Below, piece after piece: positions 26,914-36,200 of a stretch of DNA of 64,000 nucleotides. The position numbers and the translations under genes were made by a program. How positions within the stretch are numbered: the first letter of the stretch is position 1; each line of letters opens with the position of its first letter. This DNA is from Gemmatimonadota bacterium (GTDB lineage: Bacteria; Gemmatimonadota; Gemmatimonadetes; Gemmatimonadales; Gemmatimonadaceae). The stretch spans positions 248,001 through 312,000 of the forward strand of contig JAQBPX010000038.1 of the NCBI GenBank assembly GCA_028287305.1. The letters are read 5' to 3'. The notes below the pieces were generated by a model, which worked only from the letters and a program-made list of their open reading frames with translations, searched no databases and was not told the DNA's origin.

Positions 26914-26937
26914 ACTGTATTATTCTACCGATACAGT
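26914..26937. promoter_or_regulatory. Dyad operator candidate upstream of ADOP permease 2
   Basis: ACTGTAT (26914-26920), N10, ATACAGT (26931-26937), a perfect 7-bp dyad. It is the counterpart of 13266-13289, with identical spacing. Read on the minus strand, TACAGT occupies the place of the -10 box of copy 1. Confidence 0.6.
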
Positions 26938-26944
26938 AAGGTTT

Positions 26945-26958
26945 CCGCGATATCGCGG
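26945..26958. promoter_or_regulatory. Perfect 14-bp palindrome in the divergent promoter region
   Basis: CCGCGATATCGCGG, lying 7 bp from the ADOP operator and 74 bp from the divergent hydrolase start. Half of it (CCGCGAT) also precedes the operator of ADOP copy 1. It could be a second protein-binding site. Evidence is position only. Confidence 0.35.
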
Positions 26959-27031
26959 CAAGGGCAGGATCATTCAAGGGCTCGCACGGCTAGTCCCTCA
27001 GTATTGCTGGACACCCTCGCCCACTCGAGCC

Positions 27032-28147
27032 ATGTCCATGTCACGCGCTGCGCGCGCCCTCTCCTCCCTGCTCTCCCTCGCCGCCCTCGCACACGTCGCG
27101 CGCGCGCAGGCGCCGCGAGAGTCGGTCCTCTCCTTCCGCACCGTGCAGGTAGCCGAGGGCGTGTTTGCCTTCATCACCCCCGAGGAGCGCTCCGGATTCC
27201 AGGCGGGCAACTCGGTGGCAATCATCGGTGACAGCAGCGTGCTCGTGTTCGACACGGGCAACCTCCCCTCGGCCACGCGCGCCGAGATTGCCGCGTTGCG
27301 CAAGCTGACGCCGCGCCCGGTGCGCTACGTGGTGAACTCGCACTGGCATCCCGACCACAACCTGGGCAACGCCGAGTATCGCGCGGCATTTCCGGGGGTG
27401 ACGATCATCGGCACCAAGGCCACTCGCGACGGCATTCGTGACTTCGTGCCGCGCTACATCGAGGAGATGCGGGGATTCCACGTACAGGATTCCCTCATGC
27501 GCCTCAGGCTCTCCACGGGCAATATGCGCGACGGTACGCCGATGCCGGACAATGTGCGCACCATGTGGGGCATCGTGACGCAGGACTACGCCCTCTTCAT
27601 GCCCGAGGTGAACTCGGCGAAGCCGACGCCGTCGAACCTCGTGTTCAGCGACAGCATGACGATCGATCTCGGCAATCGCGAGGTGCGCATCGTGAGCCTC
27701 GGTCGAGGCAACACGGCGGGCGACGCGTTCATCTGGGTGCCGGCGTCCCGCACGCTGCTCACCGGCGACCTGGTGACGCTGCCTGCGCCATTTCCCGGCA
27801 CGAGCTTCTTCGCCGACTGGATCCGCGACCTGGACCTGCTGCATCGCTACGGCGCGCAGGCGATCGTGCCCGGGCACGGCGACGTGCAGCACGACTACGC
27901 GTACGTGGACATGGTGCACGACCTGCTCGTGTTCACGCTCGAGGGGGCGAGAGCCGCGGTGCGGCGCGGCGAGACCGCCGAGCAGGCGGAGAAGGCGATC
28001 GACTTCAGTGAGTGGGAAAAGCGATTCGGTGGGGGCGACCTGGTGCGCACCGATTCCTTTGGGAGCTTCTATTCGAAGCAGGTGGTGCCGCGCGCGTGGG
28101 AGCAGGCGAAGGCCGAGTCGGAGAGGGCGTTGCCGCCGGGGGGCTGA
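27032..28147 (+). CDS. Secreted metallo-beta-lactamase-fold hydrolase with intact metal site
   Basis: 371 residues. The signal peptide is MSMSRAARALSSLLSLAALAHVARAQ. The fold's motifs are complete: VLVFDTGNLPS, then VNSHWHPDHNLGN (H104, H106, D108, H109), a long insert, RGNTAGDAFIWVPASRTLLTGDLV for the second metal site, and IVPGHGDVQHDYAY for the last histidine. This is the general subclass-B3-like or quinoprotein-relay-like architecture; the reaction could be lactam, lactone or phosphate-ester hydrolysis. The first ATG at 27032 has no strong ribosome-binding site, and ATG 27038 is an alternative. It is divergent from ADOP permease 2 and ends 8 bp before a long palindromic element. Confidence 0.9.
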   Translation: MSMSRAARALSSLLSLAALAHVARAQAPRESVLSFRTVQVAEGVFAFITPEERSGFQAGNSVAIIGDSSVLVFDTGNLPSATRAEIAALRKLTPRPVRYVVNSHWHPDHNLGNAEYRAAFPGVTIIGTKATRDGIRDFVPRYIEEMRGFHVQDSLMRLRLSTGNMRDGTPMPDNVRTMWGIVTQDYALFMPEVNSAKPTPSNLVFSDSMTIDLGNREVRIVSLGRGNTAGDAFIWVPASRTLLTGDLVTLPAPFPGTSFFADWIRDLDLLHRYGAQAIVPGHGDVQHDYAYVDMVHDLLVFTLEGARAAVRRGETAEQAEKAIDFSEWEKRFGGGDLVRTDSFGSFYSKQVVPRAWEQAKAESERALPPGG

Positions 28148-28154
28148 TCCCTGC

Positions 28155-28421
28155 GCGCTCCACACGTACGGGTCTCTTGGCGTACCGGCAGACGTGGTTC
28201 CAACGGAAACGGCCACGGACGAACAGATGCGGACCGCGCGGATTCAACAAGGACAACTGATTCCTTGATACGGCACACCCATCGAGCTCGAGCCCGATGG
28301 GTGTGCCGTTGGCAAGGCTGTGCAGTTGCTGTATCCGCGCAGTCCGTATCAGTTGTTCCGCGGCTGTCTCCGTTGGAACCAGGTACGCTGGTTCGCCAAG
28401 CGACCCCCACGTGTGGAGCGC
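28155..28421. repeat. 267-bp long-arm palindromic element A
   Basis: The two ~130-nt arms are imperfect inverted copies from GCGCTCCACACGT (28155) to its complement ending at 28421. The central stem CGGCACACCCATCG (28271-28284) pairs with 28295-28308. It fits between convergent stops, 7 bp after the hydrolase stop and 8 bp before the DUF5916 stop. It is homologous to element B at 31306-31572 in both arms. No gene is supported inside it. Confidence 0.85.
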
Positions 28422-28429
28422 ACCAGAGC

Positions 28430-31174
28430 TCACCGCCCCAGCCAGTACGTCGCCTTCACCTGGAAGATGTTCGTCGGCCGGTCGCTGAACAGCGCTGCCC
28501 GGTCGCGCGAGAAGTTGAAGTCGCCGAAGCTGTCGGCTCCGTCGCGCTCCTGCGTCCAGACAAGGAAGAGCGTGGAGCCGGGATGATACTCCCACCGCAC
28601 CACCGCCGTGCCGCGGAGCGAGCGTACGGTGAAGTCGGGGTTCTGCAAACTGAATGACTTCGCCGGCCCTGCGCCGTCGGGGTCGATGGTGTACGTCGCC
28701 GGCATGCCACGGGCATCAGAGGTCGAGGTCACCGTGCCCGCGTCCACGCCGTAGCGCACCATTCGCGCGGAGCGCGGCGCGCCGAACTCGCGAAAGCTCG
28801 CATAGTCCCCACTCGCCACGAAGGGCTGCGCGAACAGCTCGAGGGTGAGCGTGGGACTGAACGTCGCATTGATCCGGGTGCCCATGGACAGCGACCGCTG
28901 CTCGATGCGCGAGAACACATATCGGCGCCCGGCGAAACCCGCGGGAGCCGTGACGTCGGCCACCGCGGTGACGTACTGCTGTCCCGAGAGCGAATGATTC
29001 CACGAAGGCGTGAGTCCGATCGACATCCACGTCGAGGGCTTGTACGTGACGCTCGGCCCGAAGTACTCGGAGTGCAACTCGGCGTCTTCCATCGGTCGCA
29101 CGATGGTGGCGCTCGCGCCGAGCACCACCGGCTTGCGCGAGTCGGTGCCGTAGAATCCGTTGTAGAGCCAGTAACCGGACTGCTTCACCATCGGGCCCCC
29201 GCGCGTGAGCGTGCCGCTGAGCAGTTGCGGTTCATACATGACGAGGACACTGGCGCTGTGATAGTTGGGCAGCGTGATGCTCGCGAGCCCGTGATACATG
29301 AAGTCCACGCGATTGCCGCCGAAGTCGAGCTCCTGCTCCCACTCACCGAAGAGCGACGCGTCGCGGTACCACCGGGTCGGCGTGTTCCAGCCGTAGCCGA
29401 GCGTGGCATTCATCCACTTGGAATCCGTGCGACGCAGCGTGCCGAGGTCGTTGGTCTCGAAGCCCGGGCTCCGCCAGCTCTGCTGCGTCTCCCAGAGCCA
29501 GTTGCCGTTGTCCTTGGCAATCCGCGCGTACATCGCGTAGCCGTCGAGCGACGTGCGAGTGGGGTCATAGCGCGTGCTGAACAGCCCGTCGGTGGTCTCG
29601 GTGCGGTCGGGTCGCTGATAGTAGCGCGCGCTCGACTCCTGGGTACGACGGATGGTGGCGGTGTCGCCGCCCACGCTCGACATCGCGACGAGTCCACGCA
29701 GCGTGTAGTCGCCGCGCTTCCAGCTGTCGTTGAAGTCCAGTCCCCCGTACGCCGCATGGGCGCGAAGGCGCGCGACCTCGTCCGGATTCTTCAGCACGCG
29801 ATTCACGAGGGTGCCGAGGAAGCCCACGCGCGCGAGCCCATCGCGCAGGTCCTTGCGCACCCGGCCCACGAAGTAGTTCGTGAGCGGCTCGATCTCCTGC
29901 CGCCCCTGCACGCCGGTGCTCGTGAGGAACCGGGCCTCCTGCGGGTTGGTGACGGCGTCCATCAGGCCGATGCTCACGCCGCCGCGCGTGCGGCCGGTGA
30001 CCTTGGCGGCGCCCGCGATGGACGTCGCGTCTGGCGCGTCCATGTACGCCACCCGGCTGCCCACGAGGCCGGCGAGCTGGGGGGAGCGACCGATGCGTCG
30101 CGTGTACACGGGATTCACCGCCTCGCCGTGCATGCAGAAGTGGCACGCCAGCCCGGGCGCGGAGAAATAGCGCGAGTCGGCGACGAAGAAGGGGCGCTTC
30201 TCCTGGAAGGTGGTCTCGAACGCCGAGAGGTTGACCACGGCGGGATCCACCTCCACCTGCCCGAAGTCGGGATTGATCGTCGCGTTGAGCGTGAGGTTGC
30301 TCGTGACCAGGTACTTGACGTCGCCGCCCACTCGCAGCGCATTCTCGGTGTTGGCGTGGAAGGGGTCGCCGACCGCGGCGAGCTTGAACGTCTGCCGGGT
30401 CGTGGCGTAGGGGACGACCTCCACCTGGCGCGCGGCGGCGGGGATCTCGAGTCCCTGCAGCACGCCGAAGTACTTGGCGGACGTGGACTCGTTGCGCCGG
30501 TGAAAGGCCCAGAGGTCTGTCTCGCTGTTGCGGTCACTCGTGCGCACCACCTGCATTCCCCACGACTGGATGCTGTCGCGCGAGAAGCGAAGCTGCGACC
30601 AGGGGATGCGCACCTCGGCGATCCAGCCAAGCGAATCCACCGAGGTGGCGACGTCCCAGACCGGATCGTAGGTCGCGTCCCCATCCTGCGACTCTCCCTT
30701 CACGCCGAGCGGATTGACCTTGAACCAGGTCTCCCCGTTGCCGTCGCGAAAGGTGTCGAAGCCGAACGCGATGAGGTCGGAGGTGAGGTCGCTGTGCGAG
30801 AGGAGCTGGTCGTGTCGCGTGAGCACCCCGTGCACGCCGGCCTTGCCGAGCGAGTCGTACATGCGCGCGGCGATGTAGATGGCGCTCGCGTCGTAGAGGA
30901 CGCGCACCTCCGTGCGCTGCGTGGGCGCCGCACCCTGCACGGGGTCGAGCTGCAGGAAGTCGCGAATGACGGGGGCGCTGGACCAGGCGGCTTCGTCGAG
31001 GTGGCCGTCGACGCGAACGGGTGCGATACGGGGCGCGGCGTGCGCCACGGGACGGGGGTCGGATACGGACGGGCCGCCCTGCGAGACGGGCGAGGGCTGC
31101 TGGCCGCGCGCGCTGGCTGAGGGGAGCAGCGTGGCGGCCAGCATGACGAACAGGGTGAGCGGGCGAGAGGTCAC
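28430..31174 (-). CDS. DUF5916 outer-membrane protein with N-terminal CBM9-like domain
   Basis: 914 residues from GTG 31174, fixed by GGAG 7 nt upstream and the following leader (VTSRPLTLFVMLAATLLPSASARGQ). Residues ~45-210 (APVRVDGHLDEAAWSSAPVIRDFLQLDPVQGAAPTQRTEVRVLYD) form the carbohydrate-binding family 9-like domain usual in DUF5916 proteins. The remainder is a predicted beta-barrel with many aromatic-ended strands, ending TNIFQVKATYWLGR. A CxxC segment (GLACHFCMHGEAVNPVYTRRIGRSP) lies near ~360. It is probably an outer-membrane protein involved in polysaccharide handling; its exact role is unknown. The gene is flanked by palindromic elements A and B. Confidence 0.88.
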   Translation of the reverse strand: MTSRPLTLFVMLAATLLPSASARGQQPSPVSQGGPSVSDPRPVAHAAPRIAPVRVDGHLDEAAWSSAPVIRDFLQLDPVQGAAPTQRTEVRVLYDASAIYIAARMYDSLGKAGVHGVLTRHDQLLSHSDLTSDLIAFGFDTFRDGNGETWFKVNPLGVKGESQDGDATYDPVWDVATSVDSLGWIAEVRIPWSQLRFSRDSIQSWGMQVVRTSDRNSETDLWAFHRRNESTSAKYFGVLQGLEIPAAARQVEVVPYATTRQTFKLAAVGDPFHANTENALRVGGDVKYLVTSNLTLNATINPDFGQVEVDPAVVNLSAFETTFQEKRPFFVADSRYFSAPGLACHFCMHGEAVNPVYTRRIGRSPQLAGLVGSRVAYMDAPDATSIAGAAKVTGRTRGGVSIGLMDAVTNPQEARFLTSTGVQGRQEIEPLTNYFVGRVRKDLRDGLARVGFLGTLVNRVLKNPDEVARLRAHAAYGGLDFNDSWKRGDYTLRGLVAMSSVGGDTATIRRTQESSARYYQRPDRTETTDGLFSTRYDPTRTSLDGYAMYARIAKDNGNWLWETQQSWRSPGFETNDLGTLRRTDSKWMNATLGYGWNTPTRWYRDASLFGEWEQELDFGGNRVDFMYHGLASITLPNYHSASVLVMYEPQLLSGTLTRGGPMVKQSGYWLYNGFYGTDSRKPVVLGASATIVRPMEDAELHSEYFGPSVTYKPSTWMSIGLTPSWNHSLSGQQYVTAVADVTAPAGFAGRRYVFSRIEQRSLSMGTRINATFSPTLTLELFAQPFVASGDYASFREFGAPRSARMVRYGVDAGTVTSTSDARGMPATYTIDPDGAGPAKSFSLQNPDFTVRSLRGTAVVRWEYHPGSTLFLVWTQERDGADSFGDFNFSRDRAALFSDRPTNIFQVKATYWLGR

Positions 31175-31305
31175 GACGACGCTCCTGGAGAGTGGGCACA
31201 CGAGGGTGTGCGTCAGGATGCGTGGTTCGCCCATGGGTCGCGATGGCAATGCGGGGAGATGTGCCCGCGACGCGGCGATCGTGCTTCGGCCTGCAGCGAG
31301 CGGGA

Positions 31306-31572
31306 GCGCGCTCCACACGTACGGGTCTTCTGGCGTAACCGCGTCCTTGGTCTACGCGGACACTGCCGGACGAACGGAAGCGGAGGACGCGGATACAGCA
31401 ACTATCCTGCTCTTGAAACGGCAAACCCATCGGGCTCGAACTCGATGGGTGTGCTGTTACAAAAGCTTTGCAGTTGTCGTGTCCGCGAAAGTCCGCTTCT
31501 GTTCGTCCGTGGCTGGTTCCGCGTAGACCAAGGACGCCCTTACGCCAAGAGACCCCTACGTGTGGAGCGCGC
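31306..31572. repeat. 267-bp long-arm palindromic element B
   Basis: The arms run from GCGCGCTCCACACGT (31306) to its complement ending at 31572, with a centre near 31439. It contains a perfect 20-nt inverted match, 31341-31360 with 31518-31537. It is homologous to element A, but its arms match each other better than they match A over that segment. It lies between the SusD copy 2 stop and the DUF5916 start, all on the minus strand. The remaining parts of 31175-31701 show no gene. Confidence 0.85.
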
Positions 31573-31701
31573 GTGACGGCACACCGCAAGCGAAAAGACC
31601 GCCACCCGACCTCTTGCGAGATCGAATGACGGCCCTCTCTACTAACCCGTTCTCCCAGCGACTGCTGCCAGTATCTGAGCTGCGGGCTCAGCAACCAGTC
31701 G

Positions 31702-33246
31702 TTACGGAGCCGGGGTCCCGCAATCGTCCGCGCCAACACCGCCGCAGGTGTACACCGGCAGCAGCAGCACGCCGAGCTCCTTCGCAGGAACCGGCAGCGA
31801 CCGCGGACGGCCGGCCTGCAACTGCTCGAAGCGACGTGCATCGCCCCAGCCCACGACGACGTTCGTGCCGTACAGCTCGATCAGGCGCTCGTACATCACC
31901 GCGTCGAGCAGCGAGCCACAGGCGCCGGCCGCCGTCTTCGGGAGGCAGTCCGCACTCTGCGGAACGCCAGCCGTGGTGATCGCCGGCAGCTTGCCGCGAC
32001 CCACGCGGGTCTTGTTGATCATGTCCGCCGCGCGCTGGAGGTTGCCACCCGTCCGGATGATGGCCTCGGCGATCAGCAGGTCGTTCTCCGTCCCCAGCAT
32101 GTTCGGCGTGAGGCCCAGGAAGCCGTTCGGCTGCCCGCGCGCCATGTAGAGGTACCGCTGGTACGACCACGGCGAGAGCAGGAACACGCCGCGCGTCGGG
32201 TCACCGATCGTCGCGCCCTTGTAGAGGAAGTCCGTGTTCAGTCGCGCGTCCGGCGAGGTCGCCCGCGGCGGCAGCGTGGTGCTCGTCATCTCCTTCGGCT
32301 GGCTGGGATCCATGGCGCGGATCACGCGGAAGTCCACCCGCGTCCAGCTGTCGGTGTTCATGTACGCCGTGTAGTTGTTGCCGAACGGGTTCGAGCTCGT
32401 GACCGACAGGGAGAAGTCCAGTCCCGGTGCGGTGGTGGAGGTCGAGATGCCCTTTTCGGCGTACGACAGCACGCGCGACCATGCGGCCGCGGTGTTCTGC
32501 GCGCCGGTGCGGCTCGTCTGCGAGATCGTGCGCGCAGCGAGCGAGTTCGCATACTTCGCGACCTTGTCGCCGGTCAGGCCCGTGGGCCCGCCGAGGTCCT
32601 CCACGTACTGCGTGAGGATCGTGTACGTCTTGCCCGTGGCGCTCGCGATGACCTTGTCGAAGCGAGCGAGCGCGGAGTCACGCACCGTGGTGAACGGCAC
32701 GAGCGTCAGCGTGTTCGGGTCGGACTGGTCACTCGGCACGAATGCCTTGTCGTAGATCATCGCCAGCTGGCTGACCGAGGCCGCCCACACGAAGTCGGCG
32801 AAGTCGGTGTAGGCCTGCGTCTGGTCGCTGCCCTCGAGGTTCAGCTTCACGCCATTCTTGATGGCCTTGATGCCGTCGTTCGCGGAACCGATGGCGGAGT
32901 AGAGGCCCTGCCACGGGGACAGCGAGACGTTCTGGTCGGTGCCGCCCGAGATGTTGGCGTACGGCAGCGACGGCTCCTGGCCGTTGAAGCGCATGCCGAA
33001 GTTACCGAAGTTGCCGGTCGCTTCGTCCGCCGCCACCGACATGCCGGTGATCTCCACGTCCTGCGCCGCGTTCCAGTAGCCGGCGATCGCGCCGCCGATG
33101 ACGTTGCGCACGTCACCGGGGTTCGACAGCGCCTTGGTCTGGTCCGGGTTATTGAGGTTCGGGACCGTGAGGTCCTTGCTGCATGCGGTGGACACCGTCA
33201 GGGCCGCGAGGGCCCCGGTCAGCGTCACCAGTCGAAAGTTCTTCAT
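31702..33246 (-). CDS. SusD/RagB family outer-membrane lipoprotein (second copy)
   Basis: 514 residues, exactly the length of copy 1 and clearly paralogous throughout. The leader MKNFRLVTLTGALAALTVSTAC has the lipobox VSTAC, followed by LTVPNLNNPDQTKALSNPGDVRNVIGG. The C-terminal SusD segment is LLIAEAIIRTGGNLQRAADMINKTRVGRG and YERLIELYGTNVVVGWGDARRF. It starts 14 bp after the SusC stop. Differences from copy 1 are concentrated in short exposed stretches, for example the C-terminus (VLLLPVYTCGGVGADDCG), which keeps the paired-cysteine pattern of copy 1 (IANYSCGGVGTDCAD). This suggests a similar ligand class with tuned specificity. Confidence 0.93.
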   Translation of the reverse strand: MKNFRLVTLTGALAALTVSTACSKDLTVPNLNNPDQTKALSNPGDVRNVIGGAIAGYWNAAQDVEITGMSVAADEATGNFGNFGMRFNGQEPSLPYANISGGTDQNVSLSPWQGLYSAIGSANDGIKAIKNGVKLNLEGSDQTQAYTDFADFVWAASVSQLAMIYDKAFVPSDQSDPNTLTLVPFTTVRDSALARFDKVIASATGKTYTILTQYVEDLGGPTGLTGDKVAKYANSLAARTISQTSRTGAQNTAAAWSRVLSYAEKGISTSTTAPGLDFSLSVTSSNPFGNNYTAYMNTDSWTRVDFRVIRAMDPSQPKEMTSTTLPPRATSPDARLNTDFLYKGATIGDPTRGVFLLSPWSYQRYLYMARGQPNGFLGLTPNMLGTENDLLIAEAIIRTGGNLQRAADMINKTRVGRGKLPAITTAGVPQSADCLPKTAAGACGSLLDAVMYERLIELYGTNVVVGWGDARRFEQLQAGRPRSLPVPAKELGVLLLPVYTCGGVGADDCGTPAP

Positions 33247-33260
33247 TCCGAAACTCCGGA

Positions 33261-36200
33261 CTAGTAGTTGAAGGTGATCTGGCCGGTCACCTGGCGGAGC
33301 GACGGATAGCGGAAGCCATCGAGGCGGAAGTTGAAGTCGTCACCGGCAAGGGTCTCCGGATCCGCGCCCGAGTACTTCGACCACGTCTTCAGGTTGCGGC
33401 CGATCAATGCGATCTTCACCCCGTTCGTGAACCGGCTGAGGCCGATTGCAGAGCGAACCGAGTTGGGGAGCGTGTAGTTCACCGAGAGCTCGCGGAGCTT
33501 CGCGTACGAGCCGTTCTCCACGAAGTAGCTGTTCGGTGCGAGACCATCGTAGAACGAAGCGGAGTAGAACTCGACCGGCTTGCGAGCCTCGACCGGCACG
33601 CCGGACTGGTCCTCATCCGCATGGCGATAGTCCTGGAACATCCACTGCTTGGTGAAGTTGTAGATCTGTCCGCCCTTCACGCCGTCCACGAGCATGTGCA
33701 GGCCGAAATCACCAAACCGGACATCATTTGTTACCCCATAGTTGAAGCTGGGGTTCACGTCGCCGATCTTCACGAGCGTGTTGCCCGTGCCGTCCACGTA
33801 CTTGATCGGGCGCTCGTTGATGGTGTGGTAGCTCGCCTTCGTCACCACATAGCCCAGCTCGTTCACCACGTAGTTGTCGGTGGTGAAGGTCGCGTTCGCC
33901 TTGTTCACCGGGTTGTCCGCCAGCTCGCTGAGGTTCTTCACCCAGCGCGAGCCGTACATGACGCCCAGCCGCTCACCCTGCTTGTAGTAGAACTGCTGGC
34001 CCTGGTTCTGGCCGAACGCGTCCGTGTTGTTGAACGGCGCGACGCCCAGCTTGTCGATGAACTGACGGGTCCGGTCGCCCACGAGGGTCATGTTCCAGCT
34101 GTAGCGCGAGCTCTCGAGCACGCGCGTGTTCAGCTGCGCCTCGAAGGTACGGGCCGACACGTCGGCCGCGTTCTGCACCTGTGACACGAACCCGCCCGAC
34201 TTGGCCGAGGAAAGCGGCACGTTCAGGAACGCGCCCTTCGTCACGCGGTCCGCGCGCGTGAGCTCCAGGGAGAAGCGGTCGAGGAAGTCCGAGTTGATCG
34301 AGTACTCGTTCTCCGTCTGCTCGGCCGGCTTGAGGTCCTTGTTGCCAAGGGCCGACTTCGAGAGGCTGCCGTTGCTCAGCGCATAGCGCTCGTACTGCGA
34401 GGTGAAGCCGGGGCGGAGCCCCGCGGTGCCGCGCGCGGCGCGGATCTTCAGCTCCTGCACGCCCGGGATGTTGAAGTCCTGGGTGATGCGGTAGGCGCCC
34501 GAGATGCCGTAGTAGTCACGATAGCGATCGTTCGAGCCGAAGAGCGACGACCCATCGCGGCGGTACACCAGCTGCGCGAGGTAGCGGTCCTTCAGGTCGA
34601 GCTGCTGCGTGACGTAGTAGTCCTGCGCGCGGATCGTCTGCTGGCTCGACGCGAACGAATTCTGCGTCGGGTCGCCGCCGTTCAGCGTCGGCAGGTCCAC
34701 ATTGAGCTTCGTGGTGGCACCGCTCTGCTGCGCCTGGTACGTGTCCTCGATGAGGTACGTGAGGCGCGTGGTGCTCTTCAGCGAGCCGAAGTGGTTGCTG
34801 GCCGTGCCGTTGACCTGCGTGTTCTGGTTCGTCGAGCGGAAGAAGCCCTCCGAATAGTCGCCGTTGCCCGGCACGCCCTGGTCGGTGAGGTAGCCCTTGA
34901 AGGCGTAGCTCGTGTTGTTCGTGTTCAGGCGGTCGGTGCCGTAGGTGCCGTCGAACGTCAGCCACGTGGTGGGACGGTAGCGCCCGGTGAACGAGCCGAA
35001 CATGCGCTCGCGACGGAAGCTCTGGTCGCGCGAGAACAGGTCGTAGAGCGGGTTGTCACGCGCGCTCGGCGACACCGCCGTGGGCAGGTGACGGTTGAAG
35101 CGCAGGTCGCCCGTGCCGTTCGGGTACTCGAGGTTCACGTCGGGCGGCGCCTGCAGCAGCGCGAAGAACGTGGCCGTGCCGCCGCCGTTGGTGGCGGGGT
35201 TCGGGTCCTGGTCGTTGTTCGACTGCGCATAGAGCAGGCTCGCCGACATGTCGAGATTGTCGAGGAGGCCCTGGTCGAAGTTCACGCGGATGTTGTCCTT
35301 CTTCTCGCCGTTGAGGAACGGCAGGATGCCCGCGTTCCGCTCGGTGGAGTACGACGTGCTCAGGTTGAGCGCCTGGCGACGCAGCCCGAGGTTCACGTAG
35401 GAGTTCCCGAAGTTGCCGTTGCGGGTCCACTCCTTCTGCTGGTTGACGATCGCGCCGGGATAGTTGTTGTCGGCGATGTGATCCGTGTCGGCCACGCGCA
35501 CGCCACCGCTGAGGACGAACGAGCCGTCCGGGTTGAGCTTGTAGTGATGGTGCGTGTTGATCGGCGTGAACTTCTCCTGGTTGCCCGTGCCGGCCTCACC
35601 ACGCGCCGTGAGCGAGAAGCGCGTGTCCGACGCGTTCTTGCCGCGCTTCGTGATGATGTTGATCACGCCGTTCGCGGCGTCGGAGCCGAAGGTGTTGGCC
35701 GAGGCCGCACCCTTGAGGACTTCGATGGACTCGATGTCGTTGGCGTCGAGGTCGGCGAGCGACCCGCGCGTGATCACGCCGTCCACGATGAGCAGCGGCG
35801 ACGAGCCGCCGATGGTCAGGTTGGTCGAGCCGCGAAGGCGCACGACCGGGTTGGCGCCCGGCTGGCCGCGCGAGAGCGCGATGCGCGCGCCGGCCACCTT
35901 GCCCTGGAGCGCGCCGATCGGCGACACCGAGGGCACCTGGCTGATCTCGGCCTCGCCCACGTGGGCGACGCCGATCGTGAGCTTCTTGGTCGAGGTCGCT
36001 TCGGCGACGCCCGTGACCACGAGGGCCTCGAGCTTGACCGCCTCCGACTTCAGCGTGAAGTCCACGGTCTGGCTGCCGGCCGTGACCGCCACCTGGCGGC
36101 TCTGGGGGCCGAAGCCCAGGTGACGCGCGGCGAGGATCACGCTCTGGCCGGACACCCGCGCCGCGGGCACCAGCAGGCGATAGACGCCGTTCGTGTTGGT

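Noticed and set aside
26914-26937. LexA (SOS) box, because ACTGTAT...ATACAGT resembles it
   Set aside because: CTGT and ACAG are 14 bp apart here, while the classical LexA box has 8, and ADOP permeases are not SOS genes.
28012-28657. Several open frames across palindromes A and B with similar peptides in different arms
   Set aside because: The peptide similarity follows from DNA similarity of the arms; frames read from both strands, lack start signals and overlap real genes.
28155-31572. Elements A and B as terminal repeats of an insertion sequence carrying the DUF5916 gene
   Set aside because: Each element is itself a complete palindrome, there is no transposase and no target duplication was found, so a standard transposon is not supported.
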